Positions 47,392 through 55,879 are shown, counted from the stretch's first letter. The stretch: 64,000 nt of DNA from CAZTZL01 sp964617625 (GCA_964617625.1 CAZTZL010000006.1:1-64000), one strand, 5' to 3'. Notes: generated by a model not told the origin, from the letters alone. Translations and numbers: made by a program.

Positions 47392-49602
47392 CTACAACTG
47401 CAGTTTGATGGTGGCCGTGTAATTTCGAATGGGCATAATTGTCCGCTCGATTTGCGTGTGCATGTGATTTAAAATATTATTGGCATTCACGGAAAAGTTC
47501 CATTTGCCAAATTGAATCGAAAATCGACCATCCAGAACTTTTTGAGAAACGCGCGGATCATCCGGGTAAACTTTAACGACTTCCAATTTCTCGCAATACT
47601 TGTAATCAAATCCCAGTTCCATATTTCGATAGTGCCCTGTAATCGAACCGTTCGCCATATGTCTGGATCGGTATCCGAGTGTTTCATTCAGTTCTACATC
47701 TTTCGGATTCAGGTAGGTGTATCCGATCAGTCCGTCGATATGCCGTTTGTACAATGAGAACCGAATGTTGGTCTCCACTCCGCTGATTCTTGCGCGGGTT
47801 AAATTCACAAACTGAATGGTATTGGATAAATCAGGAACGGGTTCGATTAAATCCCAGTACTCGTTTCTGAAAACGGCAATGTCAAACAAAAGAAAAGAAC
47901 TCAACGGCGTACTGATTCCAATTTCGTGGGACCATGCCGTTTCGGGTTTCAGATCGAGATTGGGAATGATTTTCAGACCGGACGCATAGACATCCGGAAA
48001 TCGTTCGGATATGCTCGGTGCGCGAAATCCCTTTCCTGAGGAATATCTCAACGCCGTAAATTCAGAGATATGCCATACGAACCCCAATTTGGGGCTGAAT
48101 TCTCTGTTATCCAGATTTGTATCTGTGCTCGTACGGTCAAGCCGTGCCCCAAGTGTCAACATAATGGTAGGGATAAGGTGAATTTCGTCCTGTGCATATA
48201 AGGATAAATTAAGGATATCGTGTGTTCCAAGCGGATCCGAAGCTATATGATCTATCGTTTCTTCCGTTCCAAAAGTAAGTGACTGGGATTTTGAGAGAAT
48301 ATAATATCCCTGGAATTCCATTCCTAATCTTTGCGCTGTTGAGTAGTCTTTATTATCATGCATAAAATTTTTAAAATGATTACGAAAATAGGAAACTCGG
48401 GATTTCAATCCAAACCTTTGGTTGACTGCCCATTGATGGAGAATATTCAGACCGAATTTATTGGATTTCATTTTGTCTCCGATGGAAGGCTCCTCAACTT
48501 CGAGTGCCTGAAAGGGATTTCGCCACATCAGGCTGATTTCGTTTTCCCCGCTTTCCCAGTTGCTTAGAACGGTTATATTGGATTGCGGAGTCAAAGAAAT
48601 TTTAAATTTCCCCGTGGCATTGTAATTCAAATATTCTGCATTCTGCCGGTATCCCGTGGACTGATGGCGCCCCGCAGAGAGAAACATTCCAATTTTGCCG
48701 ATTTTTCTGGAGTAGTCCACATCCATATCCGAAAAGTAAAGCAGATCGTTAGTCCATTTCCATTCCGGCCACGCGGGATCATCGTAAATCCCCGAGGAGA
48801 GCCGAATGTTGGTCTCCGGTTTTAAAGCGGGCTCTTTGGTAATGACGTTGATTACGCCTCCCAGAGCGGTCGAGCCGTAAAGCGCAGAACCGGCACTCTT
48901 CACAATTTCAACCCGTTCAATTTGAGTCGCAGGAATCAAATCCCATATAATTCGGCCCGTATCGCCTGCCATAACCGGGATTCCGTCCACTAGGAAGAGA
49001 ACACGGCTTCCCACTCCATAGCTGTAACCAGATGATCCCCGTATGTTGATTTGATTTCCCATAAAATTGACGCCGGGCGCATATTCAAGCAATTGATCAA
49101 GATAAATCTGATTTTTTTGCTCAAGATCTCTTGCCGTGATTACCGAGATGCTGGCCGGGCTGTCATCGATTTTTTGAGTCCGTTTGCTCGCAGTGACTAC
49201 AACCTCGGGTGCTAAAATGGCTTTTTCACTGAGTTCGATTGAAAGGCTGGTAGTCTCATTGATGGCGACTTGTACATTTTCTTTGTTAACACTCTGATAT
49301 CCCATCATTGTAAACTGAAGATTGTATCGGCCGACAGGTATGTTATTCAGTTCGAATCGGCCATCCGGGTCTGAAGTTGTGCCTAATATCGTTCCTTGAA
49401 TCATAATATTCACACCCTGAAGTCCTTCTCCGGTTTTTATATCGATGACTTTTCCTGTGATCCGGCCGGATATATTCGTACCTGCAATGATATTGGTATT
49501 TATTGTTATCATTATAAAAATAAAAATCAAAAAACGATTAAACCATCGACTATGATAACAATGAAATCCACATTCATCCATCGCAGAATATGCACGATTC
49601 AT
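47392..49602 (-). CDS. TonB-dependent outer membrane receptor heading the ASST array
   Basis: A 736-residue receptor: signal segment (about 22-40), CarboxypepD_reg-like domain (about 42-125; GKVIDIKTGEGLQGVNIMI ... GRYNLQFTMMGYQSV), plug (about 135-250; SPASISVITARDLEQ ... VEIVKSAGSALYGSTALGG) and a 22-strand-type barrel to the end. It imports a substrate too large or scarce for porins, using TonB energy. It is the first gene of the same-strand array, so the substrate may be linked to sulfate-ester chemistry at the surface. Architecture resembles vitamin B12/siderophore receptors more than SusC, and there is no SusD partner. AAAGGGA precedes the start. A weak promoter candidate (TTGCAA-16-TATATT on the minus strand) lies at 49664-49691. 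Confidence 0.85.
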   Translation of the reverse strand: MNRAYSAMDECGFHCYHSRWFNRFLIFIFIMITINTNIIAGTNISGRITGKVIDIKTGEGLQGVNIMIQGTILGTTSDPDGRFELNNIPVGRYNLQFTMMGYQSVNKENVQVAINETTSLSIELSEKAILAPEVVVTASKRTQKIDDSPASISVITARDLEQKNQIYLDQLLEYAPGVNFMGNQINIRGSSGYSYGVGSRVLFLVDGIPVMAGDTGRIIWDLIPATQIERVEIVKSAGSALYGSTALGGVINVITKEPALKPETNIRLSSGIYDDPAWPEWKWTNDLLYFSDMDVDYSRKIGKIGMFLSAGRHQSTGYRQNAEYLNYNATGKFKISLTPQSNITVLSNWESGENEISLMWRNPFQALEVEEPSIGDKMKSNKFGLNILHQWAVNQRFGLKSRVSYFRNHFKNFMHDNKDYSTAQRLGMEFQGYYILSKSQSLTFGTEETIDHIASDPLGTHDILNLSLYAQDEIHLIPTIMLTLGARLDRTSTDTNLDNREFSPKLGFVWHISEFTALRYSSGKGFRAPSISERFPDVYASGLKIIPNLDLKPETAWSHEIGISTPLSSFLLFDIAVFRNEYWDLIEPVPDLSNTIQFVNLTRARISGVETNIRFSLYKRHIDGLIGYTYLNPKDVELNETLGYRSRHMANGSITGHYRNMELGFDYKYCEKLEVVKVYPDDPRVSQKVLDGRFSIQFGKWNFSVNANNILNHMHTQIERTIMPIRNYTATIKLQL

Positions 49603-49981
49603 GATGTGTCCCTTTCCAAATATTAACGGTTCGAATTCCTTATTGTCTTCGTGTTCGATATTTAATATATCAAATTTTTAACTCATTGCAAATAAAGATT
49701 TTGAAAAATATTTAAGGAACAAAGGTCTTGAAATGCCATGCAATTACATTTTTGTTGTATTTTTTCTATCAAATAACATTATTGTCTAAATTGATTGACT
49801 GTGATTTACTGCAGACCAAACCATGCGTTTCAATTTTTCATTCCAAAAAAGTTTGAATATCTGAATGGCGCTATTTCGTGTTCGCTCAACTAAAATCGGT
49901 TTTGTTGCATTGATTAAAATCTTTAAAAGTATGCCCTTTGCTGAAAATATATACATTCTTGTTACAATATGATATATTTAC

Positions 49982-50033
49982 GACAATATTGTCCGATACG
50001 CAAAGTCAAAAATAGATTCAGATGTGATCATAA
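49982..50033 (+). promoter_or_regulatory. two dyad sites upstream of the amt1 sigma54 promoter
   Basis: Perfect dyad GACAATATTGTC (49982-49993) and imperfect dyad TTCAGATGTGATCATAA (50017-50033). Their centres lie 87.5 and 50 bases before the -24 GG, exactly as in the second ammonium operon. Probable binding sites of a sigma54 activator such as NtrC (inference). Confidence 0.6.
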
Positions 50034-50073
50034 GTAAATAAATATTAGATGTATAACGACTTAGAAAAGATTA

Positions 50074-50089
50074 TGGCATTGCGTTTGCT
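50074..50089 (+). promoter_or_regulatory. sigma54 promoter of the amt1-PII operon
   Basis: TGGCATTGCGTTTGCT, with GG at 50075-50076 and GC at 50087-50088 separated by the required 10 bases. The start site would be near 50100, leaving a leader of about 355 bases before the amt start at 50457. Confidence 0.75.
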
Positions 50090-50245
50090 CATAGCATAGC
50101 TATCGTAAAACTAAATTTGATTTTTAGCCTGAACCCTTTACTCGGGCAAGGGATTAACTATGTCGAAGATTGTTCATCAATGTTTTTAGCCCGCCTTGTC
50201 GGAAGGAGAATTTAATTTTTCACCCTTTGGGGTCATATTATAATA

Positions 50246-50273
50246 TTGACAATTTGACCTTGTTGTTTATAGT
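50246..50273 (+). promoter_or_regulatory. second, sigma70-like promoter in the amt1 leader
   Basis: TTGACA (50246-50251), 16-base spacer, TATAGT (50268-50273). This would give basal transcription independent of nitrogen control. The leader after it contains hairpin AGGGAAT/ATTCCTT (50311-50329) and long-range repeat CCTGCCAAAA/TTTTGGCAGG (50302-50311, 50376-50385). Apart from these and the upstream dyads, 49603-50456 has no gene. Confidence 0.45.
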
Positions 50274-50456
50274 GGGAGAGGTCATTTGTCATGCCGTTCT
50301 GCCTGCCAAAAGGGAATTGGTCATTCCTTGTCTGTGTTCGGCATGAAGAATTTTGGCTTGGAAGTTTCTTGATAGTTTTGGCAGGGTCATGCTCTGTATA
50401 GAGGTTTTTATCGCTAACTTGTATTACTGGATTTCCAAAAAATAAGGAGGAGAAAA

Positions 50457-51683
50457 ATGATTAATGCAGGCGATACCACATGGGTCCTAATATCATCGGC
50501 ATTGGTATTACTAATGACACCGGCCTTGGCTTTTTTCTACGGCGGCATAGTAAGGAAAAAGAATATTCTTAGTATTCTGATGCAGTGCTTCGTCGCTCTT
50601 TGCGTATTGCTTATCCACTGGATATTGTTTGGGTACAGCCTTTGTTTTACGCCCGGCAACGGTTTTTGGGGCGGTTTAAGATGGTTTGCCTTGAACGGCG
50701 TAGGGCTTACGCCATATTCCGACTATGGTGCTACCATTCCACACCAAGCGTTCATGATATTTCAGGCGATGTTTGCGGTCATAACGCCGGCGTTGATTAT
50801 CGGTGCCTTTGCCGAACGAATGAAGTTTTCAGCTTATCTTATATTTATACTTTTATGGGCGACATTTGTCTACGATCCGTTATGCCACTGGGTATGGGGC
50901 GTAGGAGGATGGCTCAGAGAGTTGGGTGTACTCGACTTTGCCGGCGGTATCGTCGTGCATGCAAGCGCTGGTTTCGCTGCTCTTCTTGCAGCGCTGGTAA
51001 TTGGGAAACGTAAAAATCTTAAACATACGCCTGCTCCACATAACCTTCCTTTTGTAGTGCTGGGTACAGGGTTGCTTTGGTTTGGCTGGTTAGGCTTTAA
51101 TGCCGGGAGTGCGTTAGCGGCAAATGGTCTTGCCGTAAGCACTTTCGTCGTAACCAACGCTGCTGCCGCGTCTGCGGGTTTTACGTGGGCTATTCTCGAG
51201 TGGCTCCGTAACGGTAAACCCACAGTGTTCGGTATTGCTACAGGCATTGTTGCCGGATTAGCAACGATTACTCCAGCGTCCGGGTTCGTTACTCCTGGCT
51301 CGGCGTTGATTATTGGAATGTCCGGTAGTATCTTATGTTTTATTGCGGTCGCGGTAATGAAGCCGAGGTTTGGCTATGATGATTCTCTGGATGTATTCGG
51401 TGTTCACGGGATTGGCGGTGTCTTTGGTACGCTTGCTGTGGGATTGTTCGCGTCTCAGGCAGTCAACGCTTCCGGTGCAAACGGACTTTTTTTCGGCAAT
51501 GCGAAACAGTTTCTTATTCAGCTTATCGGAGTAGCTGTTGCGGTTATCTATACATTTATCGTCACGTTCATTATTTATAAGTTTGTGGATATATTTTTCG
51601 GGATGCGCGTGAAAGAAGAAGACGAAATCATCGGGTTGGACTTAAGCCAGCATCATGAACGAGCATATACTATGTTAGAATAG
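50457..51683 (+). CDS. amt: ammonium transporter, Amt family (module 1)
   Basis: A 408-residue protein with eleven membrane segments. The pore signatures are present: LDFAGGIVVHASAGF carries the Asp and first pore His, and FGVHGIGGVFGTLAVG carries the second pore His. It has no cleavable signal, unlike the second Amt here, and ends GLDLSQHHERAYTMLE. It conducts ammonium across the inner membrane and is normally closed by PII when nitrogen is plentiful; the PII gene follows after 8 bases. AAGGAGG is ideally placed. Regulated by a sigma54 promoter at 50074. Confidence 0.93.
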   Translation: MINAGDTTWVLISSALVLLMTPALAFFYGGIVRKKNILSILMQCFVALCVLLIHWILFGYSLCFTPGNGFWGGLRWFALNGVGLTPYSDYGATIPHQAFMIFQAMFAVITPALIIGAFAERMKFSAYLIFILLWATFVYDPLCHWVWGVGGWLRELGVLDFAGGIVVHASAGFAALLAALVIGKRKNLKHTPAPHNLPFVVLGTGLLWFGWLGFNAGSALAANGLAVSTFVVTNAAAASAGFTWAILEWLRNGKPTVFGIATGIVAGLATITPASGFVTPGSALIIGMSGSILCFIAVAVMKPRFGYDDSLDVFGVHGIGGVFGTLAVGLFASQAVNASGANGLFFGNAKQFLIQLIGVAVAVIYTFIVTFIIYKFVDIFFGMRVKEEDEIIGLDLSQHHERAYTMLE

Positions 51684-51691
51684 GAGGAATT

Positions 51692-52033
51692 ATGAAACTT
51701 ATCATTGCCATTATCCAACCGCATAAATTGGAAGAAGTGAAAGAAGAGTTGTACAAGGCAGAAGTGAATTTACTTACTGTAAGTGAAGTGTTGGGGCACG
51801 GCCGGCAAAAAGGTGTAGCCGAGATATACCGCGGTGCTAAAGAAACAGGTAATTTGTTACGAAAAATACGCCTTGAGATCGCCGTCAACGACAACTTTGT
51901 CAGTCCCACCATACAGGCGATTGTGAAAGGTGCCAGGACGGGCGAGACTGGGGATGGGAAGATTTTCGTTTTGCCGCTTGAAGAATGTCATCGTATTCGA
52001 ACCGGGGAAAAGGGTTCTGTTGCGATTGGTTAA
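51692..52033 (+). CDS. glnK: PII signal protein, GlnK-like (module 1)
   Basis: A 113-residue PII protein: MKLIIAIIQPHKLEEVKEEL, T-loop GHGRQKGVAEIYRGAKETG, and C-terminal TGETGDGKIFVLPLEE, with ATP-binding residues as in the family. The T-loop Tyr that is uridylylated in enterobacterial GlnB/GlnK (RGAEY) is replaced by Glu (RGAKE), so classical GlnD control is not expected. Control by ADP/ATP and 2-oxoglutarate remains possible. It should gate the Amt coded just upstream. Confidence 0.93.
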   Translation: MKLIIAIIQPHKLEEVKEELYKAEVNLLTVSEVLGHGRQKGVAEIYRGAKETGNLLRKIRLEIAVNDNFVSPTIQAIVKGARTGETGDGKIFVLPLEECHRIRTGEKGSVAIG

Positions 52034-52237
52034 TTGTTGGTTGTGGTGATTTTATTTTGGAATTTGCGATACGATAAATGATTGTTGTTTATGTGAAAAA
52101 CTGAACGCTATTTTAAAATTAAAGAAAAGATTGATGAATGCTTATGTTAGATAATAATTGAAGTCGTTGAATTTTTTTTGTCTTAGTGGAATGAGATCTT
52201 TATTTCTCGCCTTTTAAGACGATCAATAATAATTGAT

Positions 52238-52267
52238 ACCCCGCTGTTAAAGGCGGGGTTTTTCTTT
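52238..52267 (+). terminator. Rho-independent terminator after the amt1-PII operon
   Basis: Stem ACCCCGC/GCGGGGT, eight-base loop, T-rich tail. It separates the two ammonium modules. Confidence 0.88.
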
Positions 52268-52406
52268 GGAGGCAAAGAAGGAGAGTATTTCGGTACATAA
52301 CTTAAAAAGTATACAAACCTATCTGCGATTTCACAATTTTAACTTCACTTATAGAAAAGACTGCAATCATTGTATTGATACATACTTGTTGGGATACGTT
52401 CCTAAC

Positions 52407-52460
52407 ACTACAATATTGTAGTATGATGTTTGCCATATCCACATTGAGAACTATTCTCAA
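52407..52460 (+). promoter_or_regulatory. two dyad sites upstream of the second sigma54 promoter
   Basis: Perfect dyads ACTACAATATTGTAGT (52407-52422) and TTGAGAACTATTCTCAA (52444-52460). Centres are 87.5 and 50 bases before the -24 GG. The first shares core ACAATATTGT with the amt1 site; the second shares TTnAGAnnTnnTCnnAA. Confidence 0.65.
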
Positions 52461-52500
52461 GTTACAGTAAAATAATGTCTTATAAATTTGATTTTAATTG

Positions 52501-52516
52501 TGGCACTGCATTTGCT
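52501..52516 (+). promoter_or_regulatory. sigma54 promoter of the PII-amt2-porin operon
   Basis: TGGCACTGCATTTGCT matches the TGGCAC-N5-TTGCW consensus completely, with GG at 52502-52503 and GC at 52514-52515. The start site would be near 52527, about 70 bases before the PII gene. The rest of the gap 52034-52595 holds the terminator and two dyads. Confidence 0.85.
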
Positions 52517-52595
52517 TGCCGTGAATTCATAAAAATGGATAAAGTTTTTTGTCGGTAATTGTGTTATCGCTTATATAAAAGAAAGGAGTTGTATT

Positions 52596-52937
52596 ATGAA
52601 GTTAATTATCGCTTATATTCAGCCGGAACGGTTGAATGCGGTTAAGCAAGCTCTTTATGCGAGGGAGGTATACAAAATTTCTGTGACCAATGCACTGGGC
52701 TGCGGCCAACAGAAAGGGTATCACGAAACTTATCGCGGTGCGGATATAGAAGTCAATCTTCTTAAAAAAATCCGTCTTGAAATTGCGGTGAATAATGATT
52801 TTGTCAAGCCGACTGTTGAAGGGATTATTGAAGGAGCCCAAACGGGGAAAATCGGGGATGGCAAGATTTTTATTCAGTCTCTTGAGGAATGTATTCGAAT
52901 TCGTACAGAAGAAACAGGCCATGAAGCGATTGGTTAA
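52596..52937 (+). CDS. glnK: PII signal protein, GlnK-like (module 2)
   Basis: A 113-residue PII protein, clearly related to but distinct from the module 1 copy. T-loop GCGQQKGYHETYRGADIEV: Gln replaces Arg before the QKG, and Ile stands where the modifiable Tyr would be. C-terminus TGKIGDGKIFIQSLEECIRIRTEETGHEAIG retains the nucleotide-binding glycines. AAAGGAG lies upstream. It is read before its transporter, the opposite order from module 1, with 29 bases between. Confidence 0.93.
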   Translation: MKLIIAYIQPERLNAVKQALYAREVYKISVTNALGCGQQKGYHETYRGADIEVNLLKKIRLEIAVNNDFVKPTVEGIIEGAQTGKIGDGKIFIQSLEECIRIRTEETGHEAIG

Positions 52938-52966
52938 CTTAAACATAACACGATTGGAGGTGACTC

Positions 52967-54319
52967 ATGCGTTTCGACAGAAAAAAATTGTATCTTTTAT
53001 TGACTATGGCCATTTTATTTATCGCTAGTCCGATTTTGGCACAGGAAGGAACAGACACAGCTATAAACATTTCGGCTCTGGAAACTCTTCAGGACAATAT
53101 TAATATTGTCTGGACTTGTGTGGCTGCTTTTCTGGTCTTTTTTATGCAGGCTGGATTCGCTTTGGTAGAGAGTGGATTTACTCGTGCCAAGAATACTGTA
53201 AACATCATGATGAAAAATCTCATGGATTTTTCAATCGGTTCAGTTGTTTTCTTTTTACTCGGATTCGGTCTGATGTTTGGCGTGACAAATGGATTCTTTG
53301 GAACGACTCAATTTGCTCTTGCCGGCAGTGATGTAGCAGGTAAGGACTGGAACTGGACTTTCCTGATTTTCCAGACAGTTTTTGCCGCAACAGCTGCAAC
53401 GATTGTTTCGGGTGCTATGGCCGAACGGACCAAGTTTTCCGGTTATCTGATTTATAGTGTTTTTATCAGCGTTTTTATCTATCCGATTTTCGGATCATGG
53501 GCGTGGGGTTCCCTGCTTGAGGGAAGCGGTTGGCTGGAGAATTTGGGTTTCACCGATTTTGCCGGATCCACAGTTGTGCATTCAATAGGCGGCTGGCTGG
53601 CTCTGGCCGGAGCCGTCGTACTCGGTCCGCGTATCGGAAAATATAGTCCGGACAAAAAGGCGCGGGCCATTCCCGGTCATAACATTGCACTTGCGGCATT
53701 GGGTGTCTTTATACTCTGGTTTGGCTGGTTCGGATTTAATCCGGGTTCCACGACATTTGGCGATGGCGATATCGGACGTATTGCGGTAACGACCAATCTC
53801 TCGGCCGCGGCCGGTGCGATTTCGGCTATGTTTACTTCCTGGATCATCAGCAAGAAACCGGATGGTTCAATGATGCTTAATGGTGCGCTTGCCGGTTTGG
53901 TTGCCATTACGGCTGGTTGCGCTTCTATCTCTCCGGTTAATTCGATCTTTATCGGACTAATTGCCGGAATTCTTGTGGTACTGAGTGTATTTTTTATCGA
54001 CAATGTTTTGAAGGTTGACGATCCTGTTGGTGCGGTGAGTGTTCATGCAGTAAATGGTGCCTGGGGGACACTCGCGGTTGGTTTGTTCGCAACGGATGGC
54101 GGCCTCTTTTCCGGCGGCGGTATCAAACTGCTTGGGGTACAGGCCCTTGGTGTTATCACTGCTTTTGCCTGGGCCTTCGGACTTGGTATGATTCTATTCT
54201 CCGTGATTAAAAAGACGATCGGACTCCGCGTTTCCGAGGAAGAGGAACTCCGTGGCCTCGATATTGGTGAGCATGGCATGGAAGCCTACAGCGGGTTTCA
54301 GATTTTCACCACACAGTAA
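52967..54319 (+). CDS. amt: ammonium transporter with signal peptide (module 2)
   Basis: A 450-residue Amt with an N-terminal signal-like segment (MRFDRKKLYLLLTMAILF, cut near SPILAQ) and an extra extracytoplasmic stretch before the first conserved helix. Pore residues: TDFAGSTVVHSIGGW (Asp and first His) and VSVHAVNGAWGTLAVG (second His). It ends GLDIGEHGMEAYSGF, a PII-responsive tail type. Its arrangement resembles the E. coli AmtB precursor. A barrel protein gene follows after 107 bases. Confidence 0.93.
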   Translation: MRFDRKKLYLLLTMAILFIASPILAQEGTDTAINISALETLQDNINIVWTCVAAFLVFFMQAGFALVESGFTRAKNTVNIMMKNLMDFSIGSVVFFLLGFGLMFGVTNGFFGTTQFALAGSDVAGKDWNWTFLIFQTVFAATAATIVSGAMAERTKFSGYLIYSVFISVFIYPIFGSWAWGSLLEGSGWLENLGFTDFAGSTVVHSIGGWLALAGAVVLGPRIGKYSPDKKARAIPGHNIALAALGVFILWFGWFGFNPGSTTFGDGDIGRIAVTTNLSAAAGAISAMFTSWIISKKPDGSMMLNGALAGLVAITAGCASISPVNSIFIGLIAGILVVLSVFFIDNVLKVDDPVGAVSVHAVNGAWGTLAVGLFATDGGLFSGGGIKLLGVQALGVITAFAWAFGLGMILFSVIKKTIGLRVSEEEELRGLDIGEHGMEAYSGFQIFTTQ

Positions 54320-54426
54320 TAAACAGGAAAACTGGAAACAGGAAACCGGAGACTGGAGCCGGGAAATAAAAATTTAACAAACAAAATCTGTATAAAAATA
54401 TATGAATTTGAATAAGGAGATAAACC

Positions 54427-55068
54427 ATGAAAAAGAAAATGGCAATTATGACTTTAGGTTTGATACTTTTGGTTTCAGCAGCCTCATATGCCGGTTTCGG
54501 ACTAGGTGCGGATGTTTACAGCCGTTATGTCTGGCGCGGTACGGATTTTGGGAATTCAGTCAGCGTGCAGCCTTCACTCAACTATACTATCAGCGGTCTT
54601 GAAATAGGGGCATGGGCATCGTATCCGATTACATCGGACCTGACCTCTTTGGGGGCGAATGAGAATGATCTTTACATGACGTATTCCATTGGTAATCTCG
54701 GCCTGACAGTGACGGATTATTATTTCCCCGAAGCCGGCAATGTTTTCAATTACACCAGTGCAGATGCAATCCATTTCCTGGAGGGCAGCGTTTCCTATTC
54801 TCTGGGTCCAGTCGGACTGCTTGCCGGTTATTTCTTTTCCGGTGACGAGGATCATTCCGCCTATGCTGAGATCAATTACGGCTTTTATGAAAAAGAAGGT
54901 GTCAGCGCCAGTCTGATGGTCGGTGCCGGAAACGGTATGTACGTTGTTGAAGACGATTTTAATGTGGTCAATGTCGGGCTGTTTGTTTCCAGGGGGGCGA
55001 TGTCTGTTGCATATATCATCAATCCGGATGCGGAAGCCAATTTTCTGGTATTCGGATACAATTTTTAA
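54427..55068 (+). CDS. Gcw_chp/TorF-type putative outer membrane porin
   Basis: A 213-residue protein with signal peptide (ending ASYAG), then FGLGADVYSRYVWRGTDFG, the signature of the Gcw_chp (TIGR02001) family, and alternating beta strands to a C-terminal phenylalanine. Such proteins are predicted small outer membrane barrels. Its place directly after a nitrogen-controlled PII-amt pair suggests it lets ammonium or a small nitrogen compound through the outer membrane (inference). AAGGAG precedes the start and a terminator follows. Confidence 0.75.
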   Translation: MKKKMAIMTLGLILLVSAASYAGFGLGADVYSRYVWRGTDFGNSVSVQPSLNYTISGLEIGAWASYPITSDLTSLGANENDLYMTYSIGNLGLTVTDYYFPEAGNVFNYTSADAIHFLEGSVSYSLGPVGLLAGYFFSGDEDHSAYAEINYGFYEKEGVSASLMVGAGNGMYVVEDDFNVVNVGLFVSRGAMSVAYIINPDAEANFLVFGYNF

Positions 55069-55134
55069 ATATTGGTTAATTTGGATATTCATCATTAATG
55101 TACTCACCCATAATCACTTTTCTCCTCCTGAAGG

Positions 55135-55166
55135 TCCCGCCTGTCATATGAAGGCGGGATCTTTTA
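55135..55166 (+). terminator. Rho-independent terminator after the porin gene
   Basis: Perfect stem TCCCGCCT/AGGCGGGA with a nine-base loop and a T-rich tail. Confidence 0.88.
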
Positions 55167-55288
55167 TGTTTTCCGGACTTTATTTTGGGCTTTTTTTTAT
55201 ATTAAGCCTCAGAATGTTCCAGTTTGGTAAAAATGCCTTGATTATACCTGCTTTTTTTTGTAAATTTTTAAACTAATTTTTTTATTTT

Positions 55289-55338
55289 AAAGGATTTCCC
55301 GTCAATTGAAGGGTGGCGGGTTCTTTTTTAAATCCTTT
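55289..55338 (+). promoter_or_regulatory. nested hairpin in the HNH endonuclease leader
   Basis: Inner stem CCCGTC/GGCGGG followed by TTCTTTTTT looks like a terminator. It is enclosed by a perfect outer pair AAAGGATTT/AAATCCTTT. It ends 13 bases before the ATG at 55352, so it could be an attenuator or a boundary terminator. Confidence 0.45.
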
Positions 55339-55351
55339 TGTGGATTTTTGT

Positions 55352-55855
55352 ATGCTGGATAACCGAGTTCTGGTGCTGAATCAGAATTACGAGCCGATGA
55401 GTGTCTGCAGTGCGCGACGTGCAATCGTACTGCTCTATCTCGATAAGGCGGAAATGGTTGAGCGGAATCATGAAATGATCCATTCGATGAGTGCTGCCAT
55501 GCCGCTTCCAAGCATCGTGCGGCTTAGCCGTCTGATTCATGTCCCCAGGAAACGGATTCAGCTGAACCGGAAGAATATTATCAAACGCGACGGCCATCAA
55601 TGCCAGTACTGCGGCAAAGTGGACGGATCTGTCACCGTGGATCATGTTATTCCACGGGACAGAGGCGGCGGAGATTCATGGGAGAATCTGGTTTGCGCAT
55701 GTGTCAGATGCAACACAAAGAAAAAGAACAGGACGCCAAGAGAAGCAAATATGAAGTTGCTCCGGATACCGAGGAAACCCGGATATCTATTTTTTATTCA
55801 GCGGTTTGTTGGAATTCCCGATGACCGATGGAAGCCCTATCTCTTTATGACATGA
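55352..55855 (+). CDS. HNH endonuclease family protein
   Basis: A 167-residue protein of the widespread family beginning VLVLNQNYEPMSVCSARRAIVL. The HNH core has two Zn-binding CxxC pairs (CQYC at about 85-88, CVRC at about 120) around VDHVIPRDRGG, with catalytic His in DH and Asn in WENLV. The family is chromosomal and common in many phyla; cellular role not established. ATG at 55352 fits the family's usual N-terminus; a GTG at 55313 would add 13 residues inside the hairpin region. Confidence 0.85.
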   Translation: MLDNRVLVLNQNYEPMSVCSARRAIVLLYLDKAEMVERNHEMIHSMSAAMPLPSIVRLSRLIHVPRKRIQLNRKNIIKRDGHQCQYCGKVDGSVTVDHVIPRDRGGGDSWENLVCACVRCNTKKKNRTPREANMKLLRIPRKPGYLFFIQRFVGIPDDRWKPYLFMT

Positions 55856-55879
55856 GGAAACACTGAGGATGGAATCTGT

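Noticed and set aside
50377..50392. TTGGCAGGGTCATGCT as a second sigma54 promoter
   Set aside because: The GG and GC are one base too close; the site at 50074 has the correct spacing.
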